A stretch of DNA of 64,000 nt from contig LR732703.1 of NCBI GenBank assembly GCA_902506565.1, positions 689 to 64,688 of the forward strand, written 5' to 3'. Source of the DNA: Burkholderiales bacterium 8X (GTDB lineage Bacteria > Pseudomonadota > Gammaproteobacteria > Burkholderiales > Burkholderiaceae_C). Position numbers and translations under genes: made by a program. The notes beneath the pieces are model-generated. The model did no database searches and had not been told where the DNA came from. It was given only the letters and a program-made list of their open reading frames with translations. This document shows, one piece after another, positions 55,349 to 63,669 of the stretch (its first letter is position 1; the number at the start of each line of letters is the position of its first letter).

Positions 55349-56308
55349 ATGACAGCCACCAAAGCCTTTGCCAGCCAAGCCGATCTCGAAGAAAAGAAGA
55401 TCACCTTCAGCCAGATTTCCGAACACGCCTGGGCCTACACCGCCGAGGGCGACCCGAACACCGGCATCGTGATCGGCGACGACTGCGTGCTGGTGGCCGA
55501 CACCCAGGCCACCCCGGCCATGGCCGCCGACGTGGTGCGCCGCATCCGCGAAGTCACCGACAAGCCGATCCGCTACGTGGTGCTCACCCACTATCACGCG
55601 GTGCGCGTGCTGGGCGCGAGCGCCTATGGCGCCGAGCACATCCTCGCCAGCCAGGACACCCGCGACCTGATCGTCGAACGCGGCGAAGCCGACAAGGCGA
55701 GCGAAATCGGCCGCTTCCCGCGCCTCTTCCAGAACGTGGAGACGGTGCCTCCCGGCATGACCTGGCCGACCATGACCTTCGTCGGCAAGATGAGCCTCTG
55801 GCTCGGCAAGCTCGAAGTCCAGCTCTTGCAGCTGGGCCGCGGCCACACCAAGGGCGACACCGTGGTCTGGCTGCCCGAAGAGCGCGCGCTGCTCTCGGGC
55901 GACCTGGTCGAGTTCGGCGCCACGCCGTACGCCGGCGACGCCTACTTCCAGGACTGGCCGCAAACCCTCGACAACGTCGCGGCCCTCAAGCCGAAGGCCC
56001 TGGTGCCCGGCCGCGGCGCAGCGCTCACCACGCCCGAAGAAGTGAGCGAGGGCCTCAGCGGCACCCGCAGCTTCATCTCGGACGTCTACGCGAGCGTGCA
56101 GGAAGGCGTGAAGGCCGGCCGCGACCTGAACGCGGTCTACAAGGAGACCTATGCCAAGCTCAAGCCCAAGTACAGCCAGTGGGTCATCTTCGACCACTGC
56201 ATGCCCTTCGACGTGAGCCGCGCCTACGACGAGGCCTCGGGCCATGTCGATCCGCGCATCTGGACCGCCGAGCGCGACGTGGAGATGTGGAAGTCGCTGG
56301 AGAGCTGA
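55349..56308 (+). CDS. MBL-fold hydrolase with HYHAVR motif (copy 2)
   Basis: 319 residues, a paralogue of 26206-27165. LTHYHAVRVLGASAYG near residue 80, LGRGHTKGDTVVW near 155 and LLSGDLVEFG near 180. HYHAVR replaces HxHxDH. First gene of the homogentisate operon; no step of the known pathway needs it, so it may act on an ester or lactone side product or precursor (inference). Preceded by CCCGGAGACC. Confidence 0.82.
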   Translation: MTATKAFASQADLEEKKITFSQISEHAWAYTAEGDPNTGIVIGDDCVLVADTQATPAMAADVVRRIREVTDKPIRYVVLTHYHAVRVLGASAYGAEHILASQDTRDLIVERGEADKASEIGRFPRLFQNVETVPPGMTWPTMTFVGKMSLWLGKLEVQLLQLGRGHTKGDTVVWLPEERALLSGDLVEFGATPYAGDAYFQDWPQTLDNVAALKPKALVPGRGAALTTPEEVSEGLSGTRSFISDVYASVQEGVKAGRDLNAVYKETYAKLKPKYSQWVIFDHCMPFDVSRAYDEASGHVDPRIWTAERDVEMWKSLES

Positions 56309-56320
56309 GGCGAGACGGCC

Positions 56321-58003
56321 ATGAACGCATCGCCCGCGATCGACTACCAGAGCCTTCGCTTCGATTACCGGCGCCATCCGGACCAGTCGGCCGAAGCGCC
56401 GGCGCGCCATCCGGTCGTGGTGGTGGGCGCCGGCCCGGTCGGCCTCGCGCTCGCGATCGACCTGGCCCAGCGCGGCCAGCCGGTGGTGGTGCTCGACAAC
56501 GACTGCACGCTGTCGACCGGCTCGCGCGCCATCTGCTTCGCCAAGCGCACCCTCGAGATCTTCGATCGCCTCGGCTGCGGCCAGCGCATGGTCGACAAGG
56601 GCGTCTCGTGGAAGGTCGGGCGGGTGTACTTCCGCGACCAGGAGGTGTACCGCTTCGACCTCCTGCCGGAGGAAGGCCATGCGCGTCCGGCCTTCATCAA
56701 CCTGCAGCAGTACTACGTCGAAGGCTACCTCTCGGAGCGGGCGGCCGAGATGCCCGGCATCGACCTGCGCTGGAACAACAAGGTGGTCGGCATCTCGCAG
56801 GATGCGAGCGGCGCGATGCTCGACATCGAGACGCCGGACGGCCACTATCGCCTCGCCGCCGACTACGTGGCGGCTTGCGACGGCTCGCGCTCCAACCTGC
56901 GCCAGCTGCTCGGCCAGGAGGCGCGCGGCCGGAGCTTTCGGGATCGCTTCCTGATCGCCGACGTGCGGATGGACGCCGACCTGCCGACCGAGCGCCGCTT
57001 CTGGTTCGATCCGCCCTTCCATCCCGGGCAGAGCGTGCTGCTGCACAAGCAGGCCGACGCGATGTGGCGGGTCGACTTCCAGCTCGGCTGGGAGGCCGAC
57101 CCGGTCGAGGAGCGCAAGCCCGAGCGGATCATGCCGAGGGTTCGCGCGCTGCTCGACAGCCTCGGCCATGCCGGGGTGCAGTTCGAGATCGGCTGGGCCA
57201 GCGTCTACACCTTCGCCTGCCAGCGGATGGAGCGCTTTCGCCAGGGCCGGGTGCTGTTCGCCGGCGACTCGGCGCACGGCGTGTCGCCCTTCGGCGCGCG
57301 TGGCGCCAACTCGGGCGTGCAGGATTCGGACAACCTTGCCTGGAAGCTCGCCGCGGTGCTGAACGGCGAAGCCGGCGAGGCCTTGCTCGACAGCTACGGC
57401 GGCGAGCGCGAATACGCGGCCGACGAGAACATCCGTCATTCGACCCGGGCCACCGACTTCATCACGCCGAAGAGCGAGGTCAGCCGGCTGTTCCGCGACG
57501 CGGTGCTGGAGCTGTCGAAGCGGCATCCGTTTGCACGCGCGCTGGTCAACAGCGGCCGGCTGTCGGTGCCGGCAACGCTGCGCGAATCGCCGCTCAACAC
57601 GCCGGACGTCGATGCGTTCGGCGGCGCGATGGTGCCGGGTGCGCCCGCGGCCGATGCGCCGGTGCGCACTGCCGATGGCCGCGCCGGCTGGCTGCTGAAC
57701 GAGCTGTGCCCGCCCTCGGACAAGGGCCGCTCGCCGACCTGTTTCACCGCGCTGGTCTTCGGAGCGGACGATGCCGCTCGGCCGGCGCTGGACGCCATCG
57801 CGGCTGCCGATCGGCCGCTGCACGTGGTCCGCGTCGCCGGTGACGACGAGCAGGGCCGACTGGCTGCCGAGCGCTACGACGCACGGCCCGGCACGGTCTA
57901 CCTGCTGCGCCCCGACCAGCATGTCGCCGCGCGCTGGCGCTCGCCGACCGCGCCGCAGATCCGCGCCGCCGTCGACCGCGCGCTGGCCATCGCGAAGGAC
58001 TGA
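56321..58003 (+). CDS. FAD-dependent aromatic monooxygenase (copy 2), probable homogentisate-forming hydroxylase
   Basis: 560 residues. GAGPVG at 36-41, DG motif VAACDGSRSNLRQLLG near 185 and GD motif FAGDSAHGVSPFGARGANSG near 313, all intact. Directly followed by DUF2783, hmgA and fahA, so the product is probably homogentisate; a 3-hydroxyphenylacetate 6-hydroxylase of the MhaA type is the best guess, with 4-hydroxyphenylacetate 1-hydroxylase as an alternative. C-terminal thioredoxin-like region from about 440. Confidence 0.85.
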   Translation: MNASPAIDYQSLRFDYRRHPDQSAEAPARHPVVVVGAGPVGLALAIDLAQRGQPVVVLDNDCTLSTGSRAICFAKRTLEIFDRLGCGQRMVDKGVSWKVGRVYFRDQEVYRFDLLPEEGHARPAFINLQQYYVEGYLSERAAEMPGIDLRWNNKVVGISQDASGAMLDIETPDGHYRLAADYVAACDGSRSNLRQLLGQEARGRSFRDRFLIADVRMDADLPTERRFWFDPPFHPGQSVLLHKQADAMWRVDFQLGWEADPVEERKPERIMPRVRALLDSLGHAGVQFEIGWASVYTFACQRMERFRQGRVLFAGDSAHGVSPFGARGANSGVQDSDNLAWKLAAVLNGEAGEALLDSYGGEREYAADENIRHSTRATDFITPKSEVSRLFRDAVLELSKRHPFARALVNSGRLSVPATLRESPLNTPDVDAFGGAMVPGAPAADAPVRTADGRAGWLLNELCPPSDKGRSPTCFTALVFGADDAARPALDAIAAADRPLHVVRVAGDDEQGRLAAERYDARPGTVYLLRPDQHVAARWRSPTAPQIRAAVDRALAIAKD

Positions 58004-58009
58004 GACGCC

Positions 58010-58240
58010 ATGAGCTTGATCACCCACCCGCATCTCGATGCGCCGGACGACTTCTACGAAGACCTGATCGAGGCCCATCAAGGGCTGAGCGCCGACGAAA
58101 GCCATGCATTCAATGCACGCCTGCTGCTGCTGCTGGCCAACCACGTCGGCTCGCGCCAGGTACTGCGCGAAGCGCTCGCCGCGGCCGCCGTGCCGCGCGA
58201 AGAACCCTCTCTGCTTCCTGATTTCTCGAACCCACCATGA
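58010..58240 (+). CDS. DUF2783 protein (copy 2)
   Basis: 76 residues; [20 protein letters not shown] then [22 protein letters not shown], matching the copy at 27162-27389. Starts 6 bases after the FAD monooxygenase and overlaps hmgA by four bases. Probable small coupling partner of the hydroxylase (inference from position in both clusters). Confidence 0.8.
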   Translation: MSLITHPHLDAPDDFYEDLIEAHQGLSADESHAFNARLLLLLANHVGSRQVLREALAAAAVPREEPSLLPDFSNPP

Positions 58241-59553
58241 CGACATCGCCCGAACCTTCGAACGAAGCCGAGCGCCGCTACCAAAGCGGCTTCGGCAACG
58301 AGTACGCCACCGAGGCCATCGCCGGCGCGCTGCCGCAGGGCCGCAACAGCCCGCAGCGCGCGCCGCTCGACCTTTATCCCGAGCTGATCTCGGGCACCGC
58401 CTTCACCGCGCCCCGGCACGAGAACCGCCGCAGCTGGCTGTACCGCCGCCAGCCTTCGGTGGTCTCCGGCCGCTACGAGGCGTATGCGCAATCGACCTGG
58501 ACCACCGGCGGCGACCGCGACATCGCCTTGATGCCCGAACCGATGCGCTGGCACCCGATCCCGATCGCCAATCCGGACGCCGATTTCGTCGACGGCATCC
58601 ATACCCTGGCCGCCAACGGCGATGTCGAGGCGCAGAGCGGCATCGCCGCGCATCTGTACCTGGCCGGCCGCTCGATGGAGCGGCGGGTGCTGGTCAATGC
58701 CGACGGCGAGATGCTGCTCGTGCCGCAGCAGGGCCGGCTGGTCATCACCACCGAAATGGGCGTGCTGGACGTGAAGCCGGGCGAGATCGCGCTGGTACCG
58801 CGCGGCGTGGTCTTCAAGGTGGCGCTGCCGGACGGCCCCTCGCGCGGCTACATCTGCGAGAACTACGGCGCCCAGTTCCGGCTGCCCGAGCTCGGCCCGA
58901 TCGGCTCCAACGGCCTCGCCAATGCGCGCGACTTCAAGGCGCCGGTGGCGGCCTTCGAAAGCCAACCCGGCGAGTACGAGATCGTCAAGAAATTCGGCGG
59001 CCGCTTCTGGCGCGCACCGATGCGGCAATCGCCCTTCAACGTGGTGGCCTGGCACGGCAACCTGGCCCCGGTCAAGTACGACACCGCCAACTTCATGACC
59101 ATCGGCTCGATCAGCTTCGACCATCCGGATCCGTCGATCTTCACCGTGCTCACCTCGCCGAGCGACACCCCGGGCACGGCCAATTGCGACTTCGTGATCT
59201 TCCCGCCGCGCTGGCTGGTGATGGAAGACACCTTTCGTCCGCCCTGGTACCACCGCAACCTGATGAGCGAATTCATGGGCCTGGTGTACGGCGAATACGA
59301 CGCCAAGCCCGGCGGCTTCAAGCCGGGCGGCGCGAGCCTGCACAACTCGATGGTGCCGCACGGGCCCGACGAAGAAGCCTTCGAGAAGGCCAGCAGCGCC
59401 GACCTCAAGCCACAGAAGCTCGACAACACGCTGGCCTTCATGTTCGAGAGCCGGCTGCGCTTCATCCCGACCCGCTTCGCGCTGCAGAACCCCGCGCTCG
59501 ACCAGGCCTACGCCGATTGCTGGGCCGGCCTGCAAGACCGATTCAAATCCTGA
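58237..59553 (+). CDS. hmgA: Homogentisate 1,2-dioxygenase
   Basis: Iron(II) enzyme that opens the ring of homogentisate to maleylacetoacetate. 438 residues, typical. [14 protein letters not shown] near the N terminus. The three iron ligands are visible with the exact spacing of the human enzyme: His and Glu in [12 protein letters not shown] (six apart), and His in NSMVPHGPD 30 residues later. Coupled to DUF2783 by ATGA. Confidence 0.97.
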   Translation: MTTSPEPSNEAERRYQSGFGNEYATEAIAGALPQGRNSPQRAPLDLYPELISGTAFTAPRHENRRSWLYRRQPSVVSGRYEAYAQSTWTTGGDRDIALMPEPMRWHPIPIANPDADFVDGIHTLAANGDVEAQSGIAAHLYLAGRSMERRVLVNADGEMLLVPQQGRLVITTEMGVLDVKPGEIALVPRGVVFKVALPDGPSRGYICENYGAQFRLPELGPIGSNGLANARDFKAPVAAFESQPGEYEIVKKFGGRFWRAPMRQSPFNVVAWHGNLAPVKYDTANFMTIGSISFDHPDPSIFTVLTSPSDTPGTANCDFVIFPPRWLVMEDTFRPPWYHRNLMSEFMGLVYGEYDAKPGGFKPGGASLHNSMVPHGPDEEAFEKASSADLKPQKLDNTLAFMFESRLRFIPTRFALQNPALDQAYADCWAGLQDRFKS

Positions 59554-59571
59554 CGATTCAAAGAACACAAG

Positions 59572-60861
59572 ATGACGAACAACGACAACCGCCTGGCCGC
59601 CACCCACCAGCCATCGCTTCGCAGCTGGGTCGCATCCGCCAACACCGAAGGCTGCGACTTCCCGATCCAGAACCTGCCCTTCGGACGCTTTCGCCCGGCC
59701 GGCAGCAACGAGACTGCCCGCATCGGCGTGGCGATCGGCGACCAGGTGCTCGACCTGAAAGCGGCAGACCTGGTCGACCATGACGACATGAACCGGCTGA
59801 TGGCCTCTTCGGCCGAAGATCGGGTCGCCCTGCGGGCCGCGATCTCCGCCGGCCTCGCCGAAGGCAGCGACCGGCAGTCCGCCTGGGAGGCCGCGCTGCT
59901 GGCCCAGGCCGACGTCGACATGGCGGTGCCCTGCCGCATCGGCGACTACACCGACTTCTATACCGGCATCCATCACGCGACCTCGGTCGGCAAGCTGTTC
60001 CGGCCCGACCAGCCGTTGATGCCGAACTACAAGTGGGTGCCGATCGGCTATCACGGCCGGGTCTCCTCGATCGGCGTGAGCGGCCAGCGCTTCCGCCGGC
60101 CGATGGGGCAAACCAAGGCGCCGGATGCGCAGCAACCGTCGCTCGGCCCGTCGAAGCGGCTCGACTACGAACTCGAGCTCGGCTTCTTCGTCGGCCGCGG
60201 CAATGCCCTGGGCGAGCCGATCGGCATCGATACGGCCGAGCAGCACCTGTTCGGCGTGACGCTGCTCAACGACTGGTCGGCGCGCGACATCCAGGCTTGG
60301 GAATACCAGCCGCTCGGGCCGTTCCTGGCAAAGAACTTCGCGACCACGCTGTCGCCGTGGATCGTGACGATGGAAGCTCTGGCACCCTTCCGTGCGCCGT
60401 TCGAGCGTGCCGCCGGCGACCCGCAGCCGCTGCCGTATCTGGACGCGCCGGCCAATCGCGAGCGCGGCGCCATCGACATCCAGGTCGAGGTCTGGCTGCA
60501 GACCGCCAAGATGCGCGACGCCGGGGAGCCGGCGGTTCGCCTGACCCGCGGCAGCACCACGCAGGCGGCCTACTGGACGGCCGCCCAGCTGGTCACGCAT
60601 CACACGGTGAATGGCTGCAACCTGCAGCCGGGCGACCTGTTCGGCTCGGGCACGCTGTCGGGTCCAGAGCCGGAGCAGGCCGGATCGCTGCTCGAACTCA
60701 CGCAAGGCGGCAAGAACCCACTGACGCTTCCCAACGGCGAGACCCGCACCTTCCTCGAGGACGGCGATGCGTTGACGCTGCGCGGCTTCTGCGAACGCAA
60801 CGGCGCCGTCCGCATCGGGCTCGGCGAAGTCACCGGCATCGTCGAACCGGCGCCTCGCTGA
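59572..60861 (+). CDS. fahA: Fumarylacetoacetase
   Basis: Hydrolyses fumarylacetoacetate to fumarate and acetoacetate. 429 residues with the metal and catalytic segments DYTDFYTGIHHATSVG near 125 (Asp ligand, catalytic His), LDYELELGFFVG near 200 (two Glu) and LLNDWSARDIQAWEYQPLGP near 230 (Asp). No maleylacetoacetate isomerase gene is next to it. 18 bases after hmgA. Confidence 0.97.
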   Translation: MTNNDNRLAATHQPSLRSWVASANTEGCDFPIQNLPFGRFRPAGSNETARIGVAIGDQVLDLKAADLVDHDDMNRLMASSAEDRVALRAAISAGLAEGSDRQSAWEAALLAQADVDMAVPCRIGDYTDFYTGIHHATSVGKLFRPDQPLMPNYKWVPIGYHGRVSSIGVSGQRFRRPMGQTKAPDAQQPSLGPSKRLDYELELGFFVGRGNALGEPIGIDTAEQHLFGVTLLNDWSARDIQAWEYQPLGPFLAKNFATTLSPWIVTMEALAPFRAPFERAAGDPQPLPYLDAPANRERGAIDIQVEVWLQTAKMRDAGEPAVRLTRGSTTQAAYWTAAQLVTHHTVNGCNLQPGDLFGSGTLSGPEPEQAGSLLELTQGGKNPLTLPNGETRTFLEDGDALTLRGFCERNGAVRIGLGEVTGIVEPAPR

Positions 60862-60962
60862 GCGTCTTCTTCGCCTCCTGGTTCCTCCCCAGAATTCGCG
60901 AACTTTCGACGGGCCTGCTCGGCTAAGGTCGGTGGTTCGAACGAAGAAACGGGGAGGAATCC

Positions 60963-62387
60963 ATGAACGAGCAAAGCGCCGCCGTGCTGGCGGCAGGGCG
61001 TCGACGGCCGATCGGCCAACCGACAAAGACGAAGACAAAGACGAAGACGCGATCCCTTGGGTCGAGCGCAGGCGGCGGCCTTCCACGGTGTGTCGCCACA
61101 CTGCGAGAGGCGGCCCGATGCACGGCACTCGCCATCGGCGCGCTGGCGATGGTCCAGCTGGGCGGCTGCGGCGGCAGTGACGGCGGCAGCGGCGCTGGAA
61201 CGCTCGGCGGCGGCGATCCGCAGGTTGCGATCGCGCCGAACCCGGACACCGCCGCTCCGGCCGCAAGCGGCGCTTCGGCGGCCGACCCCGGCACGGCGAC
61301 CGGCAGCAGCCTGCCGCCGAATTCCGATGCGTCTTCTGCTTCGCCGCCAGCTTCTCCCGCGACGGCCGGTGCCGCGCCCCCGTTGCCGCTTTCGCCGACC
61401 GATGCCGTCGCGGGCACTCCGGCTCTGCCGCCCGACAAGGGCACGATCAAGCCCGAGGATGCGGGCGTCAAGCCGCCGACGGTGGACGCCGCTTCCGCCG
61501 TGCCGCCCCCGCCGGCTGCACCGGTCCCGGCGCCGCCGTCATCCGCCGACCTCGCCCGCAAGGCGGTACTCGACGCCTACCGCGGCACTTTGCTGCCGGC
61601 CCTTGCGGTGTCGCCCGCGTGGACCGGCAACCTCGAGCGTTGCGCGGCCGGCGACACCAGCCCCGGCTACAAGGCCGCCGTGCTGGCCGGGGTGAACTAC
61701 TACCGCTCGCTGGCCGGACTGGGCCCGGTCAAGCTGAACGCCAGCTACTCCGCGCGGGCGCAGCAGGCCGCGTTGATGATGGGCGCCGAGCGCAGGCTCA
61801 GCCACCATCCCGACGCGTCCTGGAAGTGCTACACCCGGGTCGGCGCCGAGGCGGCCGACGCCTCGAACCTCGCCTACGGCTTTCGCGGCGCCCTCGCCCT
61901 GCCGGCCTACATGGACGATGCGTCGGCGCCCGAACTCGGCCACCGCCGCTGGCTGCTGTACCCGTGGCTGAAGGAAATCGGCACCGGCGACACCGCCGGC
62001 ACGAATGCGCTCTACGTGTACGGCGATGCGTTCGCCGACCTGTTGCCGGCTCGCGCTGCAGAAGACGGCATCGCCTGGCCGCCGCGGGGCTTCGTGCCGC
62101 TCGGCGACCATACCGCGCGGCCGACCTGGGCCTGGAGCTTCGACCTGCCGGACGGCGACCTCCGCCAGGCCACGGTCACGCTGACCAACGACCGCGGCCA
62201 GGTCATGCCGATCGCCACCCGGCTCACGGGCGACGAGCATCCGGCGCTGGTCTGGCGGCTGCAGGCGCCCGAGAGCGCCTGGTCGCGAAGCCCGGCCGAC
62301 ACGCGGTTCACCGTGCGCATCGACAACGCCCGCACCGGCAGCCGGGTGCGCAGCATCAGCTACGACGTGATCTTCGCGCTGCCCTGA
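60963..62387 (+). CDS. CAP-domain (SCP-like) protein, copy 1, probable lipoprotein
   Basis: 474 residues; start at ATG 60963 behind a near-ideal GGGGAGGAATCC. Residues 20-30 are a KTKT repeat, and a hydrophobic segment with lipobox LGGC only comes at about 66-69, so the N region is unusually long. A long Pro/Ala/Ser linker follows (75-200). The CAP domain runs from about 225: NYYRSLAGLGPVKLN, QQAALMMG, SHHPDASWKCY and LGHRRWLLYPWL. Function unknown; the next gene is a paralogue. Confidence 0.78.
   Translation: MNEQSAAVLAAGRRRPIGQPTKTKTKTKTRSLGSSAGGGLPRCVATLREAARCTALAIGALAMVQLGGCGGSDGGSGAGTLGGGDPQVAIAPNPDTAAPAASGASAADPGTATGSSLPPNSDASSASPPASPATAGAAPPLPLSPTDAVAGTPALPPDKGTIKPEDAGVKPPTVDAASAVPPPPAAPVPAPPSSADLARKAVLDAYRGTLLPALAVSPAWTGNLERCAAGDTSPGYKAAVLAGVNYYRSLAGLGPVKLNASYSARAQQAALMMGAERRLSHHPDASWKCYTRVGAEAADASNLAYGFRGALALPAYMDDASAPELGHRRWLLYPWLKEIGTGDTAGTNALYVYGDAFADLLPARAAEDGIAWPPRGFVPLGDHTARPTWAWSFDLPDGDLRQATVTLTNDRGQVMPIATRLTGDEHPALVWRLQAPESAWSRSPADTRFTVRIDNARTGSRVRSISYDVIFALP
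61023..61049 (+). repeat. 12-bp tandem repeat encoding KTKT
   Basis: Two copies of ACAAAGACGAAG plus ACG inside the N-terminal region of the first CAP gene; length changes in units of 12 keep the frame. Confidence 0.85.
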
Positions 62388-62541
62388 CGCGCTGAACGTC
62401 GGCGCAAGCTGCAATGGCCGTCCGGCCGACGGCCCGCTGCGCCGGGCCTGCGCCGTTCGCGCCAGTGCCTCAGACCGATTGGTGCGGCTGCATCCGCTGG
62501 CTATGGTGACCCCACAAGACATCGAAGGCTTGGGGAGCAAC

Positions 62542-63669
62542 ATGGAAGATTCAGCGAGTTCGGGGTCGAAGCGACCTGGGCCGGGCGGCCGCCTGCGTGC
62601 GGTGTCGGCGGTCGCGCTGCTGGCGCTGTCGGCAGCGCTTGCCGGCTGTGGCGGTGGCGGCGGTGGTGGAGGCGGCGGCGGCGCGGACGCCTCGGCGGCG
62701 CTGCTGCTGGCCACCATCAATGGCCGTCCAGCCGATGCCGGCTCCGGCGCCGCTCCCGCCGCGCCATCCAGTGCGACCGATGCAGGCACCACGCCCACCC
62801 TCGGACCCTCCGGCACCGACCTGTCGCCCGCGCGCCGCGCCGCGATGCTGGAAGTCTTCAGGACGCAGCTGATACCGGCGTTCGACGAACCCGTGGTCTG
62901 GACCGGAAGCACCGCCAGTTGCCTGGCCGGCCAGACCAGCCCCGAGCTGAAGGCGGCCGAGCTCTTCGTCATCAACTACTACCGCGAGCTCGCCGGCCTG
63001 CCGGCCGTGAGCCTGCATCTCGAGAACTCGATCGGCGCCCAGCAGGCGGCCTTGATGATGCGGGCCGAGGGCGCGCTGAGCCACGAGCCGCCGCCGAGCT
63101 GGGCCTGCTACACGCCGGCCGGCGCCTTGGCGGCCGCGCGTTCGAACATCGCGCTCGGCTACACCGGCGCCGCCGCGCTGCAGGCCTACATGGAGGACGA
63201 AGGCCATCCGCAGCTGGGACATCGCCGCTGGCTCTTGTACTCGCGCCTTCGGGACGTGGGCCTCGGCGATACCGAAAGCTCGAACGCGGTGTGGGTGGTC
63301 GGCACGTCGCTCCCGGGCGCGCCGGCCGAGGTGCTGGCCCGCGGCATCCCGTGGCCTCCGAGCGGCTTCGTGCCGATCGGCGACCGGGTGGTGCGACCGA
63401 CCAGCCTGTGGAGCTTCGGCTATCCGGGCGCCGACTTCACGGGCGCCAGCGTGGCGATGGCGAACGACCGGGGCGCGCCGCTCGCGATCAGCTACCAGGC
63501 GCTGCAGCCGGGCACCGGCGACGAGACCATCGCGTGGTCGCTCGCCTCGCCCGAAGGCGAATGGTCACGGCTTCCGGCCGACACCCGGTTCTCGGTCTCG
63601 CTCGGCAACGTCCGGGTCGGCTCGGAGATGCGCAGCTTCCGGTACGACGTGGTGTTCGTCACGCCCTGA
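62542..63669 (+). CDS. CAP-domain (SCP-like) lipoprotein, copy 2
   Basis: 375 residues from ATG 62542 with GGGGAGCAAC upstream; an earlier in-frame GTG/ATG region lacks a ribosome site. Signal peptide with lipobox LAGC at about 34-37, then eleven glycines. CAP domain from about 145: INYYRELAGLPAVSLHLE, QQAALMMRAEGALSHEPPPSW, LGHRRWLLYSRLRDVGLGDTE. Clearly a paralogue of copy 1 along the whole domain, including the C-terminal ADTRFSV and SFRYDVVF. Confidence 0.82.
   Translation: MEDSASSGSKRPGPGGRLRAVSAVALLALSAALAGCGGGGGGGGGGGADASAALLLATINGRPADAGSGAAPAAPSSATDAGTTPTLGPSGTDLSPARRAAMLEVFRTQLIPAFDEPVVWTGSTASCLAGQTSPELKAAELFVINYYRELAGLPAVSLHLENSIGAQQAALMMRAEGALSHEPPPSWACYTPAGALAAARSNIALGYTGAAALQAYMEDEGHPQLGHRRWLLYSRLRDVGLGDTESSNAVWVVGTSLPGAPAEVLARGIPWPPSGFVPIGDRVVRPTSLWSFGYPGADFTGASVAMANDRGAPLAISYQALQPGTGDETIAWSLASPEGEWSRLPADTRFSVSLGNVRVGSEMRSFRYDVVFVTP

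Noticed and set aside
62655-62690. CRISPR-like or satellite array at the GGC/GGT tract
   Set aside because: It is a codon repeat for glycine inside a lipoprotein; there are no spacers.
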